64,000 bases of DNA, taken from NCBI RefSeq assembly GCF_030818485.1, contig NZ_JAUTAJ010000004.1:434001-498000 (forward strand), in the 5' to 3' direction. The notes below the pieces were generated by a model. That model made no database searches and was not told the origin of the DNA. It was given only the letters and a program-made list of their open reading frames with translations. Source of the stretch: Pseudoroseomonas cervicalis. Its GTDB lineage: Bacteria > Pseudomonadota > Alphaproteobacteria > Acetobacterales > Acetobacteraceae. The position numbers and the translations under genes are program-made. Of this stretch, positions 57,862-64,000 are shown one piece after another (the first letter of the stretch is position 1; each line of letters begins with the position of its first letter).

Positions 57862-59019
57862 ATGGATCCGACCCTTGCCGAAACACTGACGCGTTGGCGC
57901 AGGCATCTCCACGCCAATCCCAGCCTCACCCTGAACGAGGGGCCGACCGCCGCCTTCGTGGTGGAGCGGCTGAAGGAGCTCGGCGTGACGGAGATCGTCG
58001 AGGGGGTGGGCGGGCATGGCGTGGTGGCCACGCTGCACCGGCCCGGCAGCAATCGCAGCGTCGGGCTGCGCGCCGATATGGACGCGCTGCCGATCGAGGA
58101 AGCGGCGCAGGACCTGCCCTGGCGCAGCACCCATCCCGGCGTGATGCATGCCTGCGGGCATGATGGCCACACCACCGCGCTGCTCGGCGCCGCGGCGCTG
58201 CTGCTCCGGGACGAAAGCTGGACCGGCACGGTGCGGCTGGTGTTCCAGCCGGCCGAGGAGGGTGGCGGCGGCGCCGCCTCCATGGTGCGGGACGGGCTGT
58301 TCCAGCGCTTCCCGATGGACCGCATCTTCGGCTGGCACAACTGGCCCGGCCTCGCCGCCGGCACCATCGCGGTGCATGACAGCGCGGTGATGGCCGCCGG
58401 CAACCGCTTCGAGTTGGTGATCGACGGCCATGCCGGCCATGCCGCGCTGCCGCATCTGACGCGCGACCCGATCGTCGCGGCCGGCCACGCCATCGTTGCC
58501 TGCCAGTCCATCGTGGCGCGCAATTTGGACCCGATGGCGACCGGCGTGGTCAGCCTGACGGTGATCGAGGGCGGCGAAGCGCAGAACCAGATCGCCGCCC
58601 GCGTGGTGATCAAGGGCAGCATGCGCTTCCTGACCGAGGAGGTCGGCGAACAGATCCGCGACGGGCTGCGGCGCGTCGCCGCCGGCATCTCCGCCACCTT
58701 CGGCGTGAAGGCCGAGGCCGTGATCGGCGGCGGCGTGCCGGTGACCACCAACCACCCCGAGGCGCGCGAGCTGGCGGCCGAGGCGGCGGGCGCCGTCACC
58801 ACGCTGCGCCGCGACATCGGCCCGGCGATGACGGGGGAGGATTTCTCCCATTTCCTGAATGTCGTGCCGGGCGCCTTCGTGTGGATCGGCAACGGCCCGG
58901 CCGAGGGCGGCTGCGAGCTGCACAACCCGCATTACGATTTCAACGATGCGGTGCTGCCGGTGGCCAGCAATTTCCTGGCCGAGACCGCCCGCCGCGCCCT
59001 GGCGAAGGAGCCGGGCTGA
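57862..59019 (+). CDS. M20-family amidohydrolase
   Basis: These di-metal enzymes hydrolyse N-acyl amino acids, hippurate or related amides. The 385-residue product has metal and catalytic motifs in order: GLRADMDALPI, MHACGHDGHTTALLG (Cys98, His100), FQPAEEGGGGA (Glu132/133), the lid domain with GHAGHAALPHLTRDPI, and a C-terminal MTGEDFSHFLNVVPGAF with HNPHYDFNDAVLP. All are typical of the hippurate hydrolase/IAA-amidohydrolase group. The exact substrate is unknown. It has no signal peptide. Divergent from tamA; two hairpins follow it. Confidence 0.92.
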   Translation: MDPTLAETLTRWRRHLHANPSLTLNEGPTAAFVVERLKELGVTEIVEGVGGHGVVATLHRPGSNRSVGLRADMDALPIEEAAQDLPWRSTHPGVMHACGHDGHTTALLGAAALLLRDESWTGTVRLVFQPAEEGGGGAASMVRDGLFQRFPMDRIFGWHNWPGLAAGTIAVHDSAVMAAGNRFELVIDGHAGHAALPHLTRDPIVAAGHAIVACQSIVARNLDPMATGVVSLTVIEGGEAQNQIAARVVIKGSMRFLTEEVGEQIRDGLRRVAAGISATFGVKAEAVIGGGVPVTTNHPEARELAAEAAGAVTTLRRDIGPAMTGEDFSHFLNVVPGAFVWIGNGPAEGGCELHNPHYDFNDAVLPVASNFLAETARRALAKEPG

Positions 59020-59114
59020 CCGCCACGCTTCCCGGCGGCGGCCGGGCCCAGGCGGGGCGACGAGGGGGCGGGGGCGTGCGCACTCATCCCCGTCCAACGC
59101 CCTGTCCGCGCCGC

Positions 59115-59163
59115 GGTTGCACCCCCGGTGCAACCCGCCTAACCCGGAGGGCGCCTCCGGGTT
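59115..59163 (+). other. Two tandem perfect hairpins upstream of the aldo/keto reductase gene
   Basis: Hairpin A pairs ggttgcacc (59115-59123) with ggtgcaacc (59127-59135) around ccc. Hairpin B pairs aacccggagg (59141-59150) with cctccgggtt (59154-59163) around gcg. Neither has a T-run. They lie in the 251-base gap after the amidohydrolase and could be transcript 3' ends or protein-binding sites. I see no promoter of quality in the rest of the gap. Confidence 0.6.
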
Positions 59164-59270
59164 CCCGCATACCCGCCCCGAAAAATCGCGATGCGCTTCC
59201 ATCCGGGGCAGGGCTTGCGCCGCCCCGCTTCCGCCCCTGATCCTGCCGCGGACAGACGGAAGGATATCCG

Positions 59271-60101
59271 ATGATTCCCACGCTCAAGACCGACCGCATC
59301 AGCATCCCGAAGCTCGGCCTCGGCACCTGGAAGCTGGCCGGGGCCGAGGGCCAGGCCGCGGTCGAAAGCGCCATCGCGCTGGGCTATCGCCATATCGACA
59401 CCGCCGACCGCTACGGCAATGAGGAGGCGGTGGGCGCCGGGCTGAAGGCCTCCGGCGTCGCGCGGGGCGATCTCTTCGTCACCAGCAAGGTGTGGTTCGA
59501 CAATCTGGCCCCCGATTCCATCCGCCGCTCGCTGGATGGCTCGCTGCGCAAGCTCGGCACCGACCATCTGGACCTGTTCCTGGTGCATTGGCCGACGCCG
59601 CAGATCGACCTCGCCGCCGTGGCGCGCACCATGCAGGCGGTGACGGATGAGGGGCTGACGCGGCATTGGGGTGTCTCCAACTTCCCGCCCGCGCTGATGC
59701 GGCAGCTGGAGGAGCTGGGCGCGAAGCCCGCCTGCCTGCAGGTCGAGTACCACGCGACCCTGTCGCAGCAGCTTCTGCTCGACTGGTGCCGCCCGCGCGG
59801 CATCGCGCTGACCGCCTATTCGCCGCTCGGCCAGGGCGCGCTGGCCGATGAGCCGGTGCTGGAGCGGATCGGCCGCAAGCATGGCGCCAGCGCCCAGCAG
59901 GTGGCGCTGGCCTGGCTGCTGCGGCAGGAGGGTGTGGTGGCCATCCCCAAGGCCGGCCGCCGCGAATCCCAGCAGGCCAATCTCGACGCCGTGCCGCTGG
60001 CCGCCAAGCTGGACGTCGAGGACGTCGCCGCCATCGACGCCCTGCCGAAGGACCGCCGCCGCGTGAACCCCGACTTCGCCCCCGCCTGGGATTCTTTGTA
60101 A
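59271..60101 (+). CDS. Aldo/keto reductase
   Basis: This is an NADPH-dependent oxidoreductase of the 2,5-diketo-D-gluconate reductase-like group. The 276-residue product has the catalytic tetrad Asp43, Tyr48 (HIDTADRYGNEEAVG), Lys73 (VTSKVWFDN) and His106 (LFLVHWPTP). It also has the family patterns HWGVSNFPPALMRQLEE and the cofactor segment VVAIPKAGRRESQQANLDAV. ggaaggatatccg precedes the ATG. It stands alone; the substrate is not evident. A repeat-rich gap follows its stop immediately. Confidence 0.92.
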   Translation: MIPTLKTDRISIPKLGLGTWKLAGAEGQAAVESAIALGYRHIDTADRYGNEEAVGAGLKASGVARGDLFVTSKVWFDNLAPDSIRRSLDGSLRKLGTDHLDLFLVHWPTPQIDLAAVARTMQAVTDEGLTRHWGVSNFPPALMRQLEELGAKPACLQVEYHATLSQQLLLDWCRPRGIALTAYSPLGQGALADEPVLERIGRKHGASAQQVALAWLLRQEGVVAIPKAGRRESQQANLDAVPLAAKLDVEDVAAIDALPKDRRRVNPDFAPAWDSL

Positions 60102-60239
60102 GGCTGCCGCCGTCTGGTGGGGAGGCGGGGCGCTGCAGCTCCGCCGCTCCGCCGGTGGCGGAGGTGTGCGGCCTGCGGCGGCTGCGTCCATTTTCTGTCG
60201 GGCTGCCGCCATCTGGTGGGGAGGCGGGGCGCTGCAGCT
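60102..60239 (+). repeat. Direct repeat pair, 39 bases, period 99
   Basis: A 39-base unit beginning ggctgccgcc and ending gctgcagct occurs at 60102-60140 and 60201-60239 with one mismatch (60112 g, 60211 a). The sequences after each unit also share gcggcggctgcg. The first unit begins directly after the TAA of the aldo/keto reductase. The same head module (tcgggctgccgcc) occurs at 47191 after gloA. Confidence 0.85.
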
Positions 60240-60320
60240 TCCCCGCCTCACTGGCGCTGGGTGCGCGAGGGTTGCGGCGGCTGCGCCCTGCGGCTCTCGC
60301 CGTGTCAGGCCGGGCCTGCA

Positions 60321-60382
60321 GCGACCGCCGTCTCAGCCCTGACCGGCAGCTGGAAGAGAACCGGCAGCTGGCAAAAGAGAAG
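60321..60382 (+). repeat. Degenerate copy of the composite intergenic repeat, overlapping dnaQ
   Basis: From gcgacc (60321) through ctgaccggcagctgg the sequence matches 47258-47289 nearly base for base. An ccggcagctgg unit is then repeated (60361-60371) before a caaaagaga A-rich run like that at 47290-47300. The terminator palindrome itself is not recognisable. The part from 60333 on encodes the last residues of dnaQ on the other strand. Confidence 0.7.
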
Positions 60383-61058
60383 ACCAGAGGGGTTCCTTGA
60401 TCTTGGCCAGGAAGGCGGCGTGGGCGGCGAGTTCCGCCTCGCTGGGCTGGATCGGGCGGGGCTGGCGGGCGACCGGGGCGGCGTCGATCTGCAGCACCAC
60501 GGGGGTGGAGACGGCCGGGCGGCTGGCCAGTTCCAGCCCCGGCTGCTTGCCGCCCATCAGCTCCAGATAGACCTGCGCCAGCAGCTGCACGTCGAGCAGC
60601 GCGTTGTGCGCGGTGCGCATGGAATTGTCGATGCCGTAGCGCCGGCACAGCGCGTCCAGGCTGTTGGGCAGGCCGGGGAAGCGCTTCTTCGCCATGGCCA
60701 GCGTGTCGACCATGCGGGCGCGGTCCAGCACCTTGTGGCCGGCCTTCTTCAGCTCCCAGTCCAGGAAGCCGAAATCGAAGGGCGCGTTGTGCGCGATGAT
60801 CGGGTCGTCGCCCAGGAAGTCCAGCATGGCGGGGGCGATCTCGGCGAATTTCGGCTTGCCGATCAGCATCTCGCGCGTGAAGCCATGCACCTTGGTGGCT
60901 TCCTCGGGCACGTCGCGCTCCGGGTCGATCAGCATGTGGAAATGCCGCCCCGTGGGCACCAGATTGACGATCTCCACCGCCGCCACTTCCAGCACGCGGT
61001 CGCCGGTCAGCGGGTCGAAGCCGGTGGTCTCGGTGTCGAGGACGAGGGCGCGGCTCAT
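60333..61058 (-). CDS. dnaQ: DNA polymerase III epsilon subunit (proofreading exonuclease)
   Basis: DnaQ is the 3'-5' proofreading exonuclease of the replicase. The 241-residue product has Exo I VLDTETTGFDP (Asp7, Glu9), Exo II HNAPFDFGFLD and Exo III RTAHNALLDVQLLAQVY with the DnaQ-type His. The linker and the C-terminal AHAAFLAKIKEPLW (ending at Trp225) correspond to the alpha-binding end of homologues. The final 16 residues (SSLLPAAGSLPAAGQG) are encoded by intergenic-repeat sequence and are probably an acquired tail. coaE and aroE, its usual neighbours, lie further right on the same strand. Confidence 0.94.
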   Translation of the reverse strand: MSRALVLDTETTGFDPLTGDRVLEVAAVEIVNLVPTGRHFHMLIDPERDVPEEATKVHGFTREMLIGKPKFAEIAPAMLDFLGDDPIIAHNAPFDFGFLDWELKKAGHKVLDRARMVDTLAMAKKRFPGLPNSLDALCRRYGIDNSMRTAHNALLDVQLLAQVYLELMGGKQPGLELASRPAVSTPVVLQIDAAPVARQPRPIQPSEAELAAHAAFLAKIKEPLWSSLLPAAGSLPAAGQG

Positions 61059-61162
61059 CGCGGGCGGTCTCCTGGGCGCTGGCCCGCCGGGCCTGCGGCG
61101 CCGGGGGCGTGCGGGCCTGTCTCCCGCAAAACCCCTCGGCCCGCAAGCGCCGCCGCGGCTTC

Positions 61163-62014
61163 TCAGCCGGGCAGGAAGCGGCGGATCAGCTCCGCGATCT
61201 CGCGGTGATGCGTCTCCAGCGCGAAATGGCCGGTGTCCAGCAGATGCAGCTCGGCCCTGGGCAGGTCGCGGCGATAGGCCTCGGCGCCCGCCGGCAGGAA
61301 ATAGGCGTCATTGCGGCCCCAGGCCGCCAGCAAAGGCGGCTGGTGCTGGCGGAAATAGGCCTGGAAGGCCGGGTAGAGCGCGACATTGGTGCGGTAGCTC
61401 AGGATCAGGTCGAGCTGGATCTCGGCCGCCTCCGCCCGGTGCATGTAGAGCTGGTCCAGCCCGTAGCCGTCCGGGGCGACGCGCCCTTCCGGCGCGCCAT
61501 CGACATACTGGCTGCGGATGAACTCGTCGCTCAGCGCGGCGCGGCAGGCCGCGCGGTTCGCGGGCGTGGGCTCCCGCCAATAGGTCTGCCAGGCTTCCCA
61601 TTCGCGGCTCAGCCCTTCCTCATAGGCATTGCCGTTCTGGGTGATGATGGCGGTGACGCGCTCCGGATGCGCCATGGCCAGGCGCAGCCCGACCGGCGCG
61701 CCATAGTCGAAGACGTAGAGCGCGTAGCGCTCGAGCCCGAGCGCCTCGGTGAAGCCGGTGATCACCTCGGCGAGCGTGTCGAAGCTATAGTCGAATTCGC
61801 CGCGCGCGGGCGCCCTTGTCTGGCCGAAGCCGGGCAGGTCGGGCGCAATCACTCGATAGCGGTCGGCCAGCAGCGGGATCAGGTCGCGGAACATGTGGCT
61901 GGCGCTGGGGAAGCCGTGCAGCAGCAGCAGCACCGGCGCATCGGCCGGCCCGGCCTCGCGGTAGAAGATGTCGGCCGGACCGACGGCCTGGCGGCGGTAA
62001 TGGATCGCGGTCAT
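61163..62014 (-). CDS. Alpha/beta hydrolase, haloalkane dehalogenase/epoxide hydrolase-like
   Basis: The 283-residue product from ATG 62014 (MTAIHYRRQAVGPADIFYRE) has oxyanion motif LLLHGFPSASHMF, a nucleophile elbow VFDYGAPVG with Asp103 in place of Ser, the acid in WGRNDAYFLPAGAEA and catalytic His in LLDTGHFALETHH. An aspartate nucleophile is the mark of haloalkane dehalogenases and epoxide hydrolases. The true substrate is unknown. aggaggt 4 bases before the ATG is a full ribosome site, the best in this part of the window. It is divergent from the LysR gene, which probably controls it. Confidence 0.88.
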   Translation of the reverse strand: MTAIHYRRQAVGPADIFYREAGPADAPVLLLLHGFPSASHMFRDLIPLLADRYRVIAPDLPGFGQTRAPARGEFDYSFDTLAEVITGFTEALGLERYALYVFDYGAPVGLRLAMAHPERVTAIITQNGNAYEEGLSREWEAWQTYWREPTPANRAACRAALSDEFIRSQYVDGAPEGRVAPDGYGLDQLYMHRAEAAEIQLDLILSYRTNVALYPAFQAYFRQHQPPLLAAWGRNDAYFLPAGAEAYRRDLPRAELHLLDTGHFALETHHREIAELIRRFLPG

Positions 62015-62130
62015 GGGACCTCCTGAGCCTGTGCGGCGCGCTGGCGCCGCCTGAGGCCCGGGAGGTAGTCCCTTGCGCCAAACGTCTGAATGCGCGCTGG
62101 ATGACCGGCTCGATTGCAGGATCTGAAAGA

Positions 62131-63060
62131 ATGGACCGGCTGGACGCGATGGCGCTGGCGCTGGCGGCGCTGGAGGAGGGGTCGCTGGCCGCCGCCGCGC
62201 GGCGCCTCGGCCGCTCGGCGGCGGCGGCCACCCGCGCCGTCGCGATGCTGGAGGCGGAGGCGGGCGAGGCGCTGCTGCTGCGCTCCACCCGTGGCCTGCG
62301 CCCGACCGAGGCCGGGGAGCGCCACGCCAGCGCCTGGCGCGACGCGCTCGCCCGCCTGGCGGAGGCGCGGCGCGACGCGGCGCCCGGCGCCATCGCGGGC
62401 CCCCTGGTGCTGACCGCGCCGGAGCTGTTCGGGCGCCTGGCCGTGGCGCCGGTGCTGGAGGGTTTCCTGGCGGCGCATCCGGCGGTCTCGGCACGGCTGC
62501 TGCTGCTGAACCGGATGGCCGATCTGCTGGCCGAGGGCATCGACCTCGCCATCCGCCTGGCGCCGCTGGCCGACAGCCAGCTGGTCTCGGCGCGGCTGGG
62601 GGAGGTGCAGCCGGTGCTCTGCGCCGCGCCCGCCTATCTCGACCGCCATGGCGCGCCGGGCGCGCCCGCCGAGCTGGAGGGCCATGCCTGCATCGGGCTG
62701 AACCCGGATGGCCATCGCGAGCTGTGGAGCTTCCGCCAGCGCCCTGGCAGCGGCGGGTTGCGCTCGGTGCCGGTGCAGACACGGCTTTCCGTCACCAGCG
62801 CCGCCGCGGCGCTGGAGGCCGCCCTGCGCGGCGCCGGGCTGGTGCGGGCGCTGAGCTACCAGGTGGCGGCACCGCTGGCCGAGGGCAGGCTGCGCCGCGT
62901 GCTGGTGCCCTGGATGCCGGAGGCGGTGCCGGTGGCGATGCTGTTCCGCCCGCATCCGCGCCCCTGGTCGCCGGTGCGCGGCTTTGTCGACCATGCGGTG
63001 CCGCGGCTGCGGGCGGAGCTGGCGCGGATCGCGGCGGTGATGCGGGGGCTGGAGGGGTAG
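62131..63060 (+). CDS. LysR-family transcriptional regulator
   Basis: The 309-residue product from ATG 62131 (MDRLDAMALALAALEEGS) has the LysR winged helix (AAAARRLGRSAAAATRAVAM, then LEAEAGEALLLRSTRGLRPT) and a periplasmic-binding-like effector domain (GPLVLTAPELFGRLAVAPVL). The divergent layout with the hydrolase (116 bases between starts) suggests it regulates that gene and itself. I could not pick a clear T-N11-A box; a ttgcgccaa element lies at about 62073. It ends 6 bases before the convergent coaE stop. Confidence 0.88.
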   Translation: MDRLDAMALALAALEEGSLAAAARRLGRSAAAATRAVAMLEAEAGEALLLRSTRGLRPTEAGERHASAWRDALARLAEARRDAAPGAIAGPLVLTAPELFGRLAVAPVLEGFLAAHPAVSARLLLLNRMADLLAEGIDLAIRLAPLADSQLVSARLGEVQPVLCAAPAYLDRHGAPGAPAELEGHACIGLNPDGHRELWSFRQRPGSGGLRSVPVQTRLSVTSAAAALEAALRGAGLVRALSYQVAAPLAEGRLRRVLVPWMPEAVPVAMLFRPHPRPWSPVRGFVDHAVPRLRAELARIAAVMRGLEG

Positions 63061-63066
63061 GGGGGC

Positions 63067-63651
63067 CTACCGGTACCGCTCCAGCAGCCGCCGGATCGCC
63101 CGCCGCGCATGGGCGCGCGACAGGCCGGTGCGGATGACATGGTCGGCGCGGCGGCGCTTCTCGGCATCCGGCGTCTGGCGGGCCAGGATGGCGGCCAGCC
63201 GCTCCGGCGTCATGCCCGGGCGGCGCAGCACCCGCGCCCGCTGCGTCGCGGCGGGGGCGGAGACCACCACCACCGCGTCGCAGCGCGCCTCGCCGCGCGT
63301 CTCGAACAGCAGCGGGATGTCCAGCACTACCAGGCGCCGGCCGGCGCGCCGGGCGCGGGCCAGGAAGCGGCGCTCCTCGTCGCGCACCAGCGGGTGGACG
63401 ATGCGCTCCAGCCGCGCCAGCGCCGCGCGGTCGCCGAGCACGGCGCGGCGCAGCGCCTCGCGGTCCACCGCGCCGTCGCGCAAGGTGCCGGGAAAGGCGC
63501 GGCCGATCGGCGCCACGGCGCGGCCGCCTTTGGCCTGCAGCCGGTGCACCGCGGCATCGGCGTCGAAGACCGGCACGCCATGGCGGCGGAAGGTGGCGGC
63601 GGCGGTGGATTTGCCCATGCCGATGCCGCCGGTCAGGCCGAGGATCTTCAC
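63067..63651 (-). CDS. coaE: Dephospho-CoA kinase
   Basis: CoaE performs the last step of coenzyme A synthesis. From the GTG at 63651 ([16 protein letters not shown]) the product is 194 residues, the normal length, with a P-loop at residues 7-16, [10 protein letters not shown], and [15 protein letters not shown]. gggagggcgg lies just before the GTG. A longer frame from 63852 would run through the end of aroE and is rejected. It is 19 bases after aroE on the same strand. Confidence 0.95.
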   Translation of the reverse strand: MKILGLTGGIGMGKSTAAATFRRHGVPVFDADAAVHRLQAKGGRAVAPIGRAFPGTLRDGAVDREALRRAVLGDRAALARLERIVHPLVRDEERRFLARARRAGRRLVVLDIPLLFETRGEARCDAVVVVSAPAATQRARVLRRPGMTPERLAAILARQTPDAEKRRRADHVIRTGLSRAHARRAIRRLLERYR

Positions 63652-63670
63652 CGCCCGCCCTCCCGCCCGC

Positions 63671-64000
63671 TCAGGCGGTTTTCGGGATGTCGGCGGCGAG
63701 CAGGGCGCGCAGCTCGGCATCGACCGCGGGACGGGCGCCGAACCAGGCCTCGAAGCCCGGCCGCGCCTGGTGCAGCAGCATGCCGAGCCCATCCACCGCC
63801 CGCAGCCCGCGGGCGCGGGCGGCGGCCAGCAGCGGTGTCTCCAGCGGCACATAGACGGCGTCCGCCACCACGGCGCGGGCCGGCAGCGGCGCCAGGTCGA
63901 GGGCCAGCGGCGGCTGGCCGGCCATGCCGAGGCTGGTGGTGTTGACCAGCAGCGCGGCCTCCGCCAGCGGCGGGGCGTCCGCCACCGCGATGGGGCCGCC
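63671..64000 (-). CDS. aroE: Shikimate dehydrogenase, C-terminal part (5' end outside window)
   Basis: AroE reduces 3-dehydroshikimate with NADPH in aromatic amino acid synthesis. The frame is open to the window edge, so only the last 109 codons are seen. They contain [38 protein letters not shown] and the C-terminal signature [23 protein letters not shown] at 63985 lies within the conserved fold and is not the start. It precedes coaE, the standard order. Confidence 0.93.
   Translation of the reverse strand, partial: GGPIAVADAPPLAEAALLVNTTSLGMAGQPPLALDLAPLPARAVVADAVYVPLETPLLAAARARGLRAVDGLGMLLHQARPGFEAWFGARPAVDAELRALLAADIPKTA

Overview
This is chromosomal DNA from an alphaproteobacterium, most likely of the Acetobacteraceae and close to Roseomonas. 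That placement is inferred from the very G+C-rich sequence (I judge about 70 %, not counted), the protein sequences, and the gene orders lon-hup-tRNA-nuo, nuoN-birA-coaX-rnj-proS-lolCD-dnaE and rpsB-tsf-pyrH-frr-uppS-cdsA-dxr-rseP-bamA-ompH-lpxD-fabZ-lpxA-lpxI. Codon use looks uniform. I see no insertion sequence, prophage, CRISPR array or defence island.

Layout. 1-1900: the 3' end of lon, the HU gene, and tRNA-Val and tRNA-Asp. 2028-16484: a complete 14-gene nuoA-N operon for respiratory complex I, which conserves NADH oxidation as a proton gradient. 16582-19917: birA (biotin ligase), coaX (pantothenate kinase) and RNase J. 19960-21643: a divergent acyltransferase and a DUF1467 membrane protein. 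21773-21859: a candidate small RNA. 22074-29706: proS (TTG start), the LolCD lipoprotein exporter, a GT11-like glycosyltransferase and dnaE. 29800-32497: a chemoreceptor and a GNAT acetyltransferase. 32733-46757: a translation and envelope super-cluster covering ribosomal protein S2, EF-Ts, UMP kinase, ribosome recycling, undecaprenyl-PP, CDP-DAG, isoprenoid precursor, RseP, BamA, OmpH and lipid A synthesis up to LpxI. 46754-48154: gloA and an alpha/beta hydrolase.

48543-50448 holds minCDE, in which minC carries a one-base frameshift between its two domains. Then come a DMT permease with a coupled 62-residue protein, a MarR regulator, tamB-tamA, an M20 amidohydrolase divergent from tamA, an aldo/keto reductase, dnaQ, a LysR/hydrolase pair, coaE and the 3' part of aroE, which runs off the window.

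Most genes are housekeeping and join by overlaps of a few bases, so long co-transcription units are likely. The noteworthy signals lie between or at the ends of genes. A dispersed intergenic element built around a terminator palindrome occurs three times (near 16.5, 31.95 and 47.3 kb). A degenerate relative near 60.3 kb seems to supply the last codons of dnaQ. The others are the sRNA candidate, a structured rpsB leader, a probable leaderless promoter between tamA and the amidohydrolase, and the minC lesion. I did not find a convincing multi-gene undescribed system; the repeat family and the sRNA are the best candidates for something new.
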